Notes: generated by a model not told the origin, from the letters alone. A DNA stretch of 64,000 bases from Bidens hawaiensis (GCA_021521415.1 JAIQDT010001956.1:1-64000); one strand, 5' to 3'; positions 10,310 through 22,998 are shown, numbered from the stretch's first letter. Program-made: numbers and translations.

Positions 10310-13300
10310 ATGTGGAGCACAACGGCTCTTGCGAATTTGAAAGAAAACCTAAACAAAATCGCCCTGGATGTTCACCACGATGACTATGACGATTATTATC
10401 ATCACTCCGATGATCATCCAATCGCCAATGGTTTTGATTCCACTTCTTCTTCTTCTTCTTCTTCAGAGGTTTATTAATTAACCTAATTCATTTTATTTAT
10501 TTCTTAGGGTTTTCAGTACTCACATCGATGATTAGTGGAAACTTTCTTCCGATTCCTTGATTAGCCTAACTGCTGTAGGGTAGGAGTAATAACCAATCGC
10601 TTTTCGGTTCAGTGTGTTTTCGTTTTTCACTTCGGTTTGCTTATTAACCAAACTACATTTAGGCTTAAATTTTTTGCAAGTGAAATGGAGGAGGTATAAA
10701 ACATGAAACAAGTGAAATGGAGGAGGTATAAAAGCTACAACTCTTTGTAAATATGAATGGTTTGGTTCGGTTAACATAACAAAAAATCCATAACTGAATT
10801 GTTTCGTCGGTTTTGGGTTCGGTTATTGCTAGTATAATAAGTAAGTATACGAGTTGCTTTATTGAAACTATCTGCATGTTGTATCTTCTTAAATCCAGAG
10901 TATAGTAGAACTTTCAGCTTTCTACATTCCATTTCATTGCAGTGTCAAATAGTGAATGTTAGTTATGTTAAGGTCATTCGATCTTGCAATATAAATGTAA
11001 TATATTGCTAGTGGTTTTGGACTGTCACAGCTGTTTAAGTTAAAGAAACGATTTAAAGAATTCACTTGAATTTTGTAAAATATAATTCACTGAATGCCTT
11101 ATCCAAGTGAGTGATTTCTTATGGCATTCAAAGATGATACGTCATCCATGTGAGGAAGGTGAAACTAAAAGTAATCTTTATGCAACCTTGCATCTTGCCC
11201 CACGGGGAGGGTGTCTTTTATGTGCAGCTTCATATGTCTTGGGATTTTTTACTTTATGTGTATGAAAGTTTGAACTTTTTTGGAGACTTACTGTTTCTAT
11301 TTTAAACGATGCTATTTTGCAGATCGAACAGTACAAAGCAGAGATCAAGAGGCTTCAGGAATCCGAGGCACAGATCAAGGCACTATCAGTTAATTATGCA
11401 GCTTTACTAAAAGAAAGAGAGGTACCTGTTTGTTTTCTTGTATCTTTTATTTTCTTTATGAAGTGTACTAATAGTATCCTCATATCAGTTGTGGAATCAG
11501 TTCTTGTGCGTGTTCTATGTTCATTTGGCACAATCAGTTGTGCATGGTTATACACCAATTATTTTTGTTCAAAACTGTATTCTCAGGTGTTAGTTCTTTT
11601 AGTTACGAGCCTGTTTAGGTGGTAGTTCACTTTTTGTTTAGGTGTTAACTTATTTCATTACCAGTTTGAAGTTTAGTTTCATGTATTTAAGTTTCATTCC
11701 TTTTTAGCTTTTTAAGCATTAAGAAAAATAGTTTTTTAAAATAAAATTTAGGGCTGTAAAGGCTGGCTTAATGGATAGTTAAGCGTTGTTCATTCACATG
11801 ACCTAATATTTCATGCCATAGGCATGCAGTTTTAGGATGTGCTTTCTTAGTGTTACACTGTTACCTCCTTTTCTTTCTTTAGCAATAATTCTTCTTTTAT
11901 GCAATTTGCAAAGCGGCTTTTCACCTCTATATTTTAATGAATTCTTGTGCTTTAAATGTCTTACTAGCGATACTGTGTTTTTTATAAGCAGGATCGTATT
12001 TCTCGATTGAATGATGAAAATAGTTCATTGAAGAAAAACCTTGATGCATCTAGAAGCGAGATTTTAAAGGCATCAGCTAATAGCCCGTCTGGAAACAAGG
12101 TATGCTTATAGTTAACAGTTACGTAATTTTCTATTTATTTAGGAGTGCAATACATTCATGACCAGTTGAGTATATACAACTACCTGTTCAGTATGCTTTG
12201 AAAACATGGCTCACCCTTGTTATGTGTCTGTTTGGTTTTTTTTCTACATCTTACTAGCTTATAGTTCTTTATGCTAATATTAACTTAACAGCAGAAAAAC
12301 CGATCTTTTGGAAAGAGAATGCAGAACGGTGTCACATCGAAAGAAGATGCATACTCATTACAGCCCTCAACGACCCAAATTAAGATAGGGAGTTCAAGCA
12401 CTGAAAGCAGTGAAAAGGTAACACCTCCCTGTGCACATTATATCAATGATTTGATCATCATGATTACATAATTCTGTTATGTTAGTAAATGCTTTCGCCT
12501 TTGTAATCAAGTAGATGATACATCATAGAAATTTGATGCCCTTATTTTTCCTTACTATCCTAGTTTTCATCATGTGCTTTTTAGTACATAATGAATGAAT
12601 TTGACGACAGATATCTGAATAACTTCTAGGAGCTATCTAATTTACTGGAGGAAAGAAACAATTCTCTAGCAACACTGCAAGCAACGCATGAGCAACAAAT
12701 GAAACGGTTACAAGACGAACTTGACAAAGAACGTGAAAAGTCATCAAGCTTGCAATTGAAGATCCAAGGTGTGTAGAAATTTGACTGCTGATTACATTTT
12801 CATGTAATGAGGTTCTTTTCTGATGCTAAAATTCATTTGTAGAGGAACAGAAACTTAACAGATCTTCTTACAAGGAACATGATTTTTTAAAGGCGAATAA
12901 AGAAAATGTAAGCTCTACATTTGCCTTTAAAGATTTTTAAGAGTTGACACACACAAAGATCCATGATTTGGTGTAACTTTTTACCATAAAATAATTACAT
13001 GAAAGTACATACTCCATAGAGCTATAAAAGTATTACAGGAGAAAACTTTAGTACTCTGCTGACATTAACAGAGTGCAAGGTTTTAGTTCTCAGTTTACTA
13101 AGGAAATTTTCAGTTTTGTTCTGGCTTTTTTAGTGTTCTTAAACTTAGACTTCTTTCTGTGGTATGACTTTTTGTTTTTCTGCAGATGTTAGCGGAGATG
13201 AATAAATTAAGAGATGAGCTGAACCAAAAAATATCTGAAGTAAGACATTTGCAGATGGTATTTAAGGAAAATGCAGAAGCAAATGATGCTGCAGAGTGTC

Positions 13301-15649
13301 TTAAAAGAGTAGTGGCATCATTGGAAAAAGAAAACAAAGATCTTAAGGTTAAATCTTCATATAAGAATTGGAAGTTATATTGAAAACTGGAACACAATGC
13401 TCTCTTGTTGAATATGGCACAAGGCTCATTGTTTTTTTACAATTATCTGTTTTTATATAGATAGAGAGAAATGAACTGAAGGCTGCTTTGGAAGTTGCTA
13501 GTAAATCTTTGTCCTCAAATTCAAATGGTGTTCATGAGGTTAGTTTCTTGTAGCTATAAAACCCTGGTGCGAAAAAAACTATTTTTTTTTTCTTAAAATT
13601 TTGTACATGTGTTCCCAATCTAACTTCTGATTTTTGACGATAAATTTACGTGCAGCAGGTATCTGGAAGTTTTGTTGGCAAAGAAGAACTGGAGTCATCT
13701 CTTCAGAAAATGGAGAAAGATTTGAAGGAGACATCTCAGCAAAGGGACAAGGCATTACAGCAGCTGAATCGGCTTAAAGAGCATTTATTGGAGAAGGTTT
13801 AAAAACATGTTTTTGTTGTATTTCATTTTATTTTTATGCGCAGTAGGTGTCATTTGTTCATTTGTATGTTTGTTTCTTGTGGTCTGAATTTGTTTAGGAG
13901 TCTGAAGACTCTGAAAAGATGGATGAAGACAGCAAGATCATTGAAGGGTTACGAGAAAATAATGAAATGTTAAAAGCTCAAATAAGACATTTGGAGAAAT
14001 CGTTGAATCAAGCAATTGCCGGTCAAGAAGAGGTTAAGTTGACAAACAACATTGAGCTTCAGAAGTCCAAGGAAACCATCGATGATTTAAGCAAGAAAGT
14101 GGTTAGTCTTAAAAGCATCGTAGATGTGAAAAACGTTGAACTTTTAAATCTTCAAACTGCTCTTGGTCAATATTATGCTGAAATAGAAGCTAAGGTATTC
14201 ATGTCTGTTCTAGATTGTATCGTATTTGAGTAGATGTTGAAAACAGTTTCGGTTATGTAAAACTTATTTATGCTTCTATTTATGATCAGGAACATTTGGA
14301 AAGGGAATTGGCTTCTGCAAGAGAAGAATCTATTAAACTTTCTGAGAGATTGAAGGTTAGTTTTTTTTCACTCTGGTGATATTTAGTTTAATGTTTTCTT
14401 GTTAATTAAATATATTACAAATTTTTTTCCTTACCAGGAGGCATTCCAACAAATGGAGACAACAAAGAAGGAAAAGGAGGAATGTTTGGAGAAACTTTCT
14501 CATACTGAAAAACTATTGGCAGAAGGAAAAGGGAGGGTAAATAAGTTAGAGGAAGACAACGCGAAACTACGCCGTGTTGTAGAGGAAAGCATGACTAGAC
14601 TTAATAGAATGTCCATGGACTCTGATTTTTCTGTTGACAGGTTAGTTTTATTATTATTTTTCTTTCTGCTTACAGGTTATTGTTAATTGAATTGGTTTAC
14701 ATGAGCTTTGGGATATTCTGATCTTTGTGTGCATGTATCATGCATGGTAGTTTTGTCGGGAAGTATCTTATGTTCAAACCAAACAACTACTATTAACCTA
14801 CGTTTTGATATAAGTATTCTGAATCATTTTAAGGGAAATATTCGACATGGTTTGAAATTGTAGGCTATTGTGAAATCTGTGAGCTAAAAAGTAACGCGAA
14901 GAGACAATAGGTTATGATAATACTGCTTTTTATAGACAATCAGTCGACCATGATGAAGTAGGTTGATTTCATCTGATGTTAGCATATGCACTATGGTGGG
15001 GATTTTTTTTAGTGATGTTTTTGCTTTCAGAGTAACTGATTAGTTATCATTATTATTCAATTTTCAAAGTAGGCTGTTAAATTATATTACCTTTTGCATG
15101 TTAATGACTTGCAATATTTGCAGGCGTATCGTGATTAAATTATTGGTGACTTACTTTCAGAGGAACCACAGTAAGGAGGTGAGGTTCATTCTATAAATTG
15201 TGTAGACAATCACATATACAAAAGAATAAAGGAAATACGAACACGTTAACTGAATACATGAGGTTTTAGGTTCTGGAGCTTATGGTACGCATGCTAGGGT
15301 TCTCTGAAGAAGAAAAACAACGGATCGGGGTTGCCCAACAAGGAGCAGGTAAAGGTGTTGTTCGCGGTGTTTTTGGTCTACCAGGCCGTCTTGTAGGTGG
15401 CATTTTAGGAGGAACCCCCACGGATAATCTCCCACAAGCTGCATTAGATAACCAGGTAATAATACACTTCATCCTTGTGGAATAATATAATCAAATGATT
15501 TACTGGCTAATATGGTGGTAACTTTATAACTGTTGCAGTCGTTTGCGGACATGTGGGTTGATTTCCTTTTAAAAGAGGGTGAAGAAAGGGAAAAGAGAGA
15601 GAACAGTGATACGAGTAAAGGTTCGAGTACTTCGACAGATATGAAGTAA
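10310..15649 (+). CDS. GC3: Golgin with GRIP-related ARF-binding (GRAB) domain, 15 exons
   Basis: This is a Golgi-associated coiled-coil tether of the Arabidopsis GDAP1/golgin candidate 3 and 4 family, which binds ARF1 through its C-terminal GRAB domain. Exons I assign: 10310-10468, 11323-11421, 11992-12099, 12292-12417, 12630-12768, 12843-12907, 13186-13347, 13461-13538, 13659-13796, 13898-14194, 14290-14355, 14438-14640, 15124-15178, 15270-15455, 15539-15649. All introns are GT-AG, and the joined frame is open and gives about 663 residues, close to the family size. The N-terminus has the family signature ANLKENLNKIALDV and then Asp/His- and Ser-rich stretches. The middle is heptad-rich coiled coil. 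The C-terminus (exons 13-14) has RIVIKLLVTYFQRNHSKE and MVRMLGFSEEEKQRIG, then a Gly-rich GVVRGVFGLPGRLVGGIL block. Two upstream in-frame ATGs (10304, 10307) could add two Met. Exons 4 and 9 have tandem CAGCAG acceptors. The gene looks intact. The choice of symbol between GC3 and GC4 is uncertain. Confidence 0.9.
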
Positions 15650-16074
15650 TTAGCAAGGGTTTTGGTTTGCGTATAGCCATGTTCAATTTATTCTTTCGTA
15701 TACAAGTTGTAAGGGTGTGTTTATGTTGTTGGGAAAGAATGTTTTTACTGATAAGCTCATGATACACCAGAACCTCTTAAGTGATTGAACACTGTAACAC
15801 CAAATATTTTCATTTTAGATGTAAAAGCATTTATAATCTCTGATCACGAAACACTTTTACATGATAGCTTCTCAGAACAATATGATTTCGTTTACTAAAA
15901 CCAAGTCTTAATCTTGTGCGGTCATACTCTCAAAAGTTAAGTTATTATTATTAGTAAAAACGTACTGAAACGGTCACAATTAATTAAAGCAAACACGAGT
16001 TAAAGCGTACAAGATCAGGATCACACAACTTGAAAACTACACAACAACATTCATACTTGGTGATAACCAGAATC
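15650..16074. other. Shared 3' flank of the convergent golgin and reticulon genes
   Basis: These 425 bp separate the golgin stop from the reticulon-like stop on the other strand. They must hold both 3' untranslated regions. I see no gene and no strong AATAAA. Confidence 0.6.
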
Positions 16075-17470
16075 CTACCCCTTCTTTTCTTTCAGTGGTC
16101 CACGCGGTATTTTACTCACAACCTTGGCATCAAACACTGCATATTGTTTCTTGATCTCAATCATCGCTTTCTCCGCAAACGCATCAATTTGGTTCTCGTA
16201 CTTCTCGTATAGAACGGGAATTGTGTGTAGAAGCACAAAACCTGTTTTCCAATCATAACAAGTAATCCATTTTAGCTTCATGAAAAACAAAAAAAAAACC
16301 CATGAATTATATTGATTGCATATCATGAACAAGATTTTCCATTCGGTTAGCGTTCAACAAGTTTAATGTTAAACGAACGGATATTAACAACACTTCATTT
16401 GGTTCGTTTATAGCCCTAATAATAAGTAAGAAGTAATAGTCATTACTTATGTAGAACAATGTCAAGAAATTGCACCAACTCCCTACTATAGATAGAACCC
16501 AGAGTCCAAAAACCACCTGCCAATACAAGTTGCATGGAGACGGTTAAGAAGCGTTAGAAAAACAAAAAAGTATAGAACAATCGGTTAAATGAGAACAAAG
16601 GGAGGGAGAAGAATGATGACACAACATACACCAAGAAACTTCTTCATTCAAATCCCTTCCAGAGGCAATGTCACTTAGCATTTCATTCCTTAATCCAGCA
16701 GCAATTTGAAGATACTTGTCTTCAGGAATTCGAACCTCAGGGATACGTGGAGGAGACCTGTAAACAGACCAGATAGTCAATGATCTGAACATGGTTAAGA
16801 TCCGGTTACTCGACATAAAGCTTACTTGTTAATAAACTTAGAAGCATTGGACCAGAGGAAGAGAAGTATCAAGAGGTGGCAAAGCAAAGTGAGGAGATGG
16901 TACTCGAGCAGTTCAAAAAAGACCCAGACTGCAGTTGCTCCACCAAGTACACTGGCTGATATCTTCTTGTTCCTCCACAAGAACACATCAGCAGCTGCAT
17001 ACATAATAAACATAAACAGATGCGTATCACAGCCGAGTCTTGCCAATCTTCTTAGGTTAACTTGATAACACCTAACATGTAAAAGTAACTTGCTCTACTA
17101 ATTAATTAACTGCCAATTAACACATCAACAATGGATAGAAAAATTTCAAGGTAGCTAACAAATACGGCCAACAAAACATAAACGTAGTTAACTAAGGTTG
17201 TCCATATGGCTCAGTTTGAGCTTTGAATTATTTAACAAAGCCAAACCGAGGTTTATAAACGAGTCAACCTTGAACTAAGCTAAGGTTGACTCGCTAATTA
17301 ACTAAGCTTGGTTTGGCTCAAAAGCTTAGATTGTCATGCTTACGTTTTCCACCACCAAAAACCTTGTGAACGGGTTTCTCCCTTCAGAACAACCGGTAGA
17401 TCTTAGCCTTCATCGAAGAAGAATCATGTTTCTTCTTGACGTCATCATCGTGCTGCTTCTTCTCCGTAAT
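16075..17470 (-). pseudogene. Reticulon-like protein B, disrupted
   Basis: Plant reticulons are ER-tubule membrane-shaping proteins with a two-hairpin reticulon homology domain. Minus-strand exons: about 17470-17344, 16994-16826, 16757-about 16632, 16516-16447, 16241-16075. Family hallmarks are clear: [93 protein letters not shown] and a basic C-terminus. It is broken as written. An in-frame TGA at 17384-17386 stands where the family has Gly (RLF-G-REKPVHK). No in-frame ATG lies upstream of the homologous N-terminal codons. Relative to the family as I remember it, short segments are missing in the first hydrophobic hairpin and before SDIASGRDL. The exon 3 donor that keeps frame (after 16640) is not the best-looking GT. 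A sequencing error could explain the TGA alone, but not the sum. Confidence 0.8.
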
Positions 17471-17842
17471 TGTCGACTCGCGCGGGTCGATTTGATCAAC
17501 GATATCACCAACAACAAACAAATCACAAACCCTAACAGTTGATTGAAGTTTGCAGTAAGTAAGTAGACAGACAACAACAGTTGAGCTATTTTATTTTCCC
17601 CAAATTGGATTTATATACATACGTGTACGGAGCGGAGATATCTCGATCGGGTTTTAGAATTTTCAATTTCTAATCGGATCTCTCTCATGTCGGTCGGGTT
17701 TCGAGCATTTGAACTAGAAGATTCTAAATACTTAAATTTGTTACTAAGTTAATAGTTCGGGTAGTATAGGATGGTGTTAATTGGTTTCGGATATTTGACC
17801 TTAAATATTCAAAATAGCTATATCAACAAGTAGGTTGACGTA
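17471..17842. other. Upstream flank of the reticulon-like gene
   Basis: No gene is visible. On the minus strand this is the expected promoter and 5' leader of the reticulon-like pseudogene; there is no ATG between about 17470 and 17580. The right edge is the insertion point of the Tat-like element. Confidence 0.5.
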
Positions 17843-18819
17843 TGAAGAAACACTAATTGACCCCGGGCAGATTACAGATAATCTGGGGGTTAAATAGATG
17901 TTTCCCACGAGGGGTTAGACCCGGCAAAGATGGTTCTTCTGATAACCTGCAAAACAGACACCGTGAGCTCGTCACTGAGAAGGGGGTGGTACCTCCTTGT
18001 GACCACCCTCCGGCGTGAGAATCAGACTAGATTGCTCTTGAATATAAGTGTATATTAAGTGATTGCTAGAGCAGATATCAGGTATAAGATATAAGATACA
18101 AGATAAGATGAGATGATCATACCATTTGGGGTATTTATAGCCGAAGGTAGGTTTCCAAGAAGGTGTAGCCGGCTGAATAGTATTCCTGTTCTACCAACTG
18201 TGGCCTACGCACGTGCCATGCTGGTAGTTGGTGGGTAGGCAGCGACCGACAGTGACCAGGCCTGCTGTGTACTATTCCTTTTCCACCAACTGCAGGCTAT
18301 GCACGTGGTATGACAGGAGTTGGTGAGTAGGCAGCGGCTAATAGTGACCTACAGTACAAGAGCATGCTGCTCGCCATACTGTTGTCAATGAGCTGTCGTA
18401 TCTCTGGTCAGATCTTTTGCCCATACCTCGTCAGGTACAGTACAAAAGATCCTCCAGTATCTTACGGACTGGCTCATTTGGGCGGGAGTATTCCCCCTCC
18501 CGCCTTTGTGCGGGATTGTTCCCGGCTTTGCTCATTCCTTCAGGTGACTACTGAATTATTGAGAGCTAAGTGCCTTGTGCGTGTAGCCTTGCTGCGCGGG
18601 TGGCCTTCCCTGATGGCTTGTATCCGCAGCTGCGGGAACAGGCGGAGTACTTCACCATTGGGAGGCATTTCCTGCGGGAACAGCTTGCGTACTGCGCGTA
18701 AGGACGTCACGTCTCTGAGCATGGTGGGTCCTGCGGATCCAGTTGGTTTCTGCGCAGACGTCTCTCTTCAAGGTGAGTCCTGCGGGTCCAACTGGGCTCT
18801 GCTGGGACCTACCTCTTCA
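17843..18819 (-). mobile_element. 3' LTR of the gag-only element
   Basis: 977 bp. On the minus strand it starts TGAAGAGGTAGGTCCC and ends GTGTTTCTTCA. It is near-identical to 25740-26715. The TATTTATAGCCGAAGG stretch near 18135 is shared with the LTR at 9251. A 161-codon frame inside it (18364-18849) also appears in the other LTR and is read as chance. Confidence 0.9.
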
Positions 18820-18831
18820 AGTCCCCCCAGT
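18820..18831 (-). other. Polypurine tract of the gag-only element
   Basis: On the minus strand ACTGGGGGGACT lies immediately 5' of the 3' LTR start. It is the expected primer for plus-strand DNA synthesis. Confidence 0.75.
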
Positions 18832-19742
18832 CCAATGTTCTTCTCATGAATGTTTAATAAGTGAGGTGAACTTTTGGACTTAAGCAAAGGGTTTTTGAAA
18901 AGGGTTTAGTTTTAAGGTTTTCCATGGGGATTCTTCCCGCGGAAGTCCTAATGTCACTTGCAGAAATTCCCGACTTTCCTGCTTGATCTTTGGGTATGAT
19001 GCGGGTAGGTCTGTAACCCCCTCGCAAGTCAGGAGCGTTGAGTCCCACTTGTGTGGATTCTCCATGAGTTTTTGGTAGTTTTGAACATAGTGATCAATTA
19101 TGTTAAAACCACCAATTCCATCTTGGAGCTTCAAACAATATAGTTCTCGACGTTCCCGCTATGCGGGGATGTTATTCCCGTTTCCGCAAGCATGGCCCAG
19201 AAGATCCTTCTTGGTTTCAATTCCCTGCGGAGCGCTAGGTATATGAAGGGTTTTGCCTTGAAACTGTACCCGCACTCGTCTTACGGTTACTTTACTTCCA
19301 AGGTATTCCTGGCGTCAATTCCCTGCGAGTGCTAAGTATGTGAAGGGTTTTGCCTTAACACTGTACCCGCACCCGTCTTATAGTTACTTGGTCGCCGAGG
19401 TAAGGGGTATTTTCCCGCTTACTTTTGAATCTTTTTGAAATTTTGAAATTCGAAGAGTTGGTGAAAGGATAAGAACAGTCCAAACTGTTGAAACGTCGTC
19501 CGACGGTTTCTTCTGACTGTGTCAGGACGTGCAGGAAGTTATGGCGACGTGACAGTACATGGTCATTCCAGACGCTTTTTCAGGCGCGTGGGCGCGATTT
19601 TTCGGGCGCGTGGCCGCGAAATTAATGGCACGCGTCCTTTCAACAGCTGTTGCCAGCGTGCACTTTGCCACGTATCATAGTTTCATTGCACCTGTGATTT
19701 CTCTCTCTTGCGCATTAAATTCATCGCATTAATTGCGATGAG
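18832..19742. other. Non-coding 3' internal region of the gag-only element
   Basis: There is no open frame of note. It lies between the PPT and the promoter of the plus-strand gene. It contains two copies of a repeat with a period of about 98 bp (from about 19213 and 19311), sharing CAATTCCCTGCG, GTGAAGGGTTTTGCC-type and CTGTACCCGCAC blocks, and a GC-rich stretch with repeated GGCGCGTGG/GGGCGCGTGG at about 19583-19615. Confidence 0.6.
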
Positions 19743-19750
19743 TATATAAA
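19743..19750 (+). promoter_or_regulatory. TATA box of the antisense (plus-strand) gene
   Basis: TATATAAA is followed by a purine-rich GGGGGAGAGGG and then pyrimidine-rich ACTTTCACTCCTCTTCTTG. This is a typical plant core promoter and leader, about 110 bp before the ATG at 19862. It suggests transcription independent of the LTR and on the opposite strand. Confidence 0.65.
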
Positions 19751-19861
19751 GGGGGAGAGGGTCCTTTGTAATTCACACTTTCACTCCTCTTCTTGTAAAC
19801 GATTTCCGGCGAATACAACCTGCCAAGCATTCTCCTGAAATCATTCCTTTACCTCCAAACC

Positions 19862-22800
19862 ATGTCTTCTACTCACGATTTCGAAGCTGCTGCCGAGGAA
19901 TCTGACGTGCACGTCGAGATCCCGACGTCTACGTCTGATAAAGACGATAAGAGCACTGCTGGCGAATGCCAGTGTGCTCTTCCCACTGAGCTTTTTCAGT
20001 ACATCGTCCGGAAGTTCATGCTCGAGCCGTTCGAGCCTGAGTTTCCGGAGCCACACCAGACGGTGTACGATGCCCCCAAGGGCAAGATAGGGGTGTACGC
20101 TGCATTCTTCGTTTATGAGAATCTCAGGTTCCCATTAACGAAGTTTGTATACCGTGTCTTGGAGAGGCACGGGGTGCATTTGACGGAGGTACACCCAATG
20201 GCGATCGCCAAGATCCGCCACTTTGAGTGGGTGTGCCTCATTCAGGGCGTGGAGCCCCATGTTGACCGGTTGATGACCTTCTATTCTTGGAGGTGCATCT
20301 AGGGGTGGTACACCTTGGTCAACCGGATCAAGGGGCTGAAGATCTGCGCAACCGAGCGCAGTCTTCGGTCGTGGAAGAGGGAGTTTTTTTATATCTCCGC
20401 TCGCGTCGTCCCGATAGCGATGACGTTTAAGAATGGGATAGCACTCCCCGCCCTTCACGCCCCAAACTACCAGGAGGCGGAATGGTTCGCCAAGATCTCC
20501 CAGATCCAGACTCCGGTCTACCGCTTTGCGGAGTCTGGGATGGTGATGCTTGGGATGAGCCGGGTGTGGAAGGAGGCGTCACAGGTTCCCATCGTCCTCG
20601 AATACGGTTTGAACTCTGTCCCTTACGGTATGCTTTGTCTTATTTGTTTATATAGGTTTGTCTTCTAACTGTTTCTTTTATTTCAGAGGGGAACGACTTG
20701 CAGTCTCTCCTGCAGCCGCGGGGAGAGTGATGGTCCCGCTCGGATGGGTACTCGTGCTCTCGATGAGAACGAGTTGCCCATCTTGGAGCAAACGAGGGAT
20801 CGGTTTGTGGAGGTCTACCCGCCAGGCCACCCTATTCTGAGCGCCACGCAGCCAGGTAAGGCGTTATTCAACCCTCGACCTCTCAATGCTGAAACCTCTG
20901 CTGGAATTCCTCTAATCTTGTCATCTTCTAATGAGGAATCCGCAGATGGTCCTCCGTTGGTGCGGAAGAAGAAGGCTGCCGGCGGGAAGGGGAAGGCGAA
21001 GGTTGCCTCCACTGCCGATCCGGTGCATCGGTCTGATTCAGAGACCGAAAGCGAGGAGGTGGCGGGGAACCCTGGTGGTGCTAAGACCACTGCTCCGGAG
21101 GCTGAGACGACCGTCACCTCCGAGCAGCCCAGGACAACGACGGTGAGCGGCGTGAAGAGGCCGGCTCCATCGGGTTCGTCCCCGCCTGTTCGCACTTTTA
21201 GGCTCAAGAAAACCCGTAAGTACAAACTTCCTTTACTTTTTAACTTCATATCTTTCCGCCATTATACTTATATCTTCTTTGTGCAGGCGTGGATGCTACC
21301 GCATTCCAGGGTGGAGCGGGGAGGAGCACCTCTGGACCCATGACGGTAGGCTTGGTCAACCTACCTGAGGCGATGACCCAGGGGGCTGCGCCTGCTTCAG
21401 TTGGTTCAGTTGCTCACCCAGTTGAGTCAACTGTTCCAACTGTGATGACATCTCCGCCGGCTGTCAGTGCCATATTTACTGAATCTTTCACTGAGCCGGC
21501 GGTGACTATTTCTGCGGGTACTTCCGCAGCGGCGACCACGGTTGTGAGTTCACCTCCAGTGAGTTCACCTCCGTTGGTTTCTACCGCGGCGGCCTCTATG
21601 CCTCCTCCGACGTCGGCAGCTACGGCCGATCCTTCAGGTATGCTTGGGGCTTCTCGCCAACCTCTGCCTCCTTCCCATCTGCCTGACCTCTTGGATGGAT
21701 TTCCCTTGGGTTCAGGTGATGGGTTTGGCGGCTATCGGCCTGTTGTCGACCCTACAGGTGCGTAGGGTTCTTTTGGCCTTTATATATATATATCATCTTT
21801 TCCTAACTGCTTTTTGTTTTTTGCAGTGTCGGATTCCAATGAAGTGTATGTTCCACGATGGAACATCCGCCGAGGAACAACCCTTCGCACGCCTGTGGAG
21901 TGCGTGGAGTGGGCTCGTCACGCAGCTCCCAGTGGTGCGTTGGGGGAAGCAATGGCTAGCTACCAGGAGGGTAGGCTAACCAACGAGCTTCGGATTCTCC
22001 TGGCCCGGATGCAGCCGCGCGTCGAGTTGCTCTGTCGTGAAAACGACAAGTTAAAAGCAGCTCGTATTCAAGAAGTAGCTCAGGCGCGGGCTGTCCGGGA
22101 GGAGAACAAGAGGCTTACCGCAGTGGCTGCGGAAAAGGAGAAGGCCTTCAAGGCCCTCGAGGTTGAAGTTCAGGCCCGTCTCGAGGCCCGTTCCAAGGCT
22201 GCCCAAGCTGTTCACGAACAGCTTCGGCTGGCTAAGGAAACCGCACGGAACGCGACCGAGAGGGCCACCAAGGCTGAAGCTGTTGCTGAGCCTCTACGCC
22301 TCAAGAATGAGGAACTTAAAGCCAAACTAGAGGCGCTCCAACAGGCTCATGATGCCTTGGCGATGGAAGACGCCAAGAAGCTCCAAGAGATCTTGGACCA
22401 GAGGGGCGTGCTTGACCACACTGAGCGGAAGCTAAAGGGCGTTGAAGAGGCTGCTGCAAAGGAAGTGTTGCTTGCCAACCTTAATAAAAGTGAAACCGAA
22501 CGCGCCCGTAACCAAGCTCAAGCCGCCCTCCAGGAGGCTCTGGTTGCCAAGGAATGGCTTCTTCGAGAAGCGTTGTCTCAGGTATGTTTAATTTCATTAT
22601 ATCTTTACGCTTTTCTTTGTAAATAGAAAAGGTTTTGATACTTGTATTTTTTCTTTTTGTAGGTTGTGCATCGGGTCTTCACGGGTACGTCTTATGACGA
22701 TGCTATGAGCGCAGCTCTCAAAGCTTCTCATGAGGATGGGGAAAAGGCCGGCTTCCTGCTTGGTCTAGGGTTCGTTGAGAAAGGCATCCCGCCTTCCAAC

Positions 22801-22998
22801 TTCCCTTTATATGACGTTGATACTGAAGCTGTATATGATCAAGCAGTGAATCAGTATGCCGCCTTCCCGCATCCGGTGGTGGAGAAGGTGAACGAAGTTG
22901 CTGTTGCTGATGATGGGCTAGCTATCCTTAAAGCTTTACTTGAACCGCCACGCTCTACTGATGGTGCGGGTCCAAGTGGAAGTGGTCCTGAAGCTTGA
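19862..22998 (+). pseudogene. Antisense additional ORF: putative gypsy-type transposon domain plus coiled coil, 5 exons, damaged
   Basis: The exons I assign are 19862-20627, 20687-21215, 21287-21757, 21827-22581 and 22663-22998, with GT-AG introns. Exon 1 resembles the plant 'putative gypsy type transposon' domain (Transposase_28 type): ELFQYIVRKFMLEP, then FPLTKFVYRVLERHGVHL, MAIAKIRHFEWVCLIQG, and after the stop GWYTLVNRIKGLKI. Exons 2-3 are Pro/Ser/Thr-rich, probably disordered. Exon 4 is a long Ala/Glu/Lys-rich coiled coil (about 22000-22580). Exon 5 gives a compact acidic C-terminus ending at TGA 22996-22998. It is disrupted by TAG at 20300-20302 and, with the obvious splice, by a +1 shift around the GGGG at 20720-20723. 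Function of these ORFs is unknown. They are a known feature of Tat-lineage elements; here the ORF lies opposite to gag in an element without pol. Confidence 0.75.

Noticed and set aside
18364..18849. 161-codon frame in the LTR, with a near-identical one at 26230-26721
   Set aside because: It is present only because the LTR is present twice, it runs out of the LTR at its end, and it has no family resemblance.
19841..20458. Minus-strand frames opposite the first exon of the antisense gene
   Set aside because: The plus strand shows a recognisable domain; the minus frames show none.
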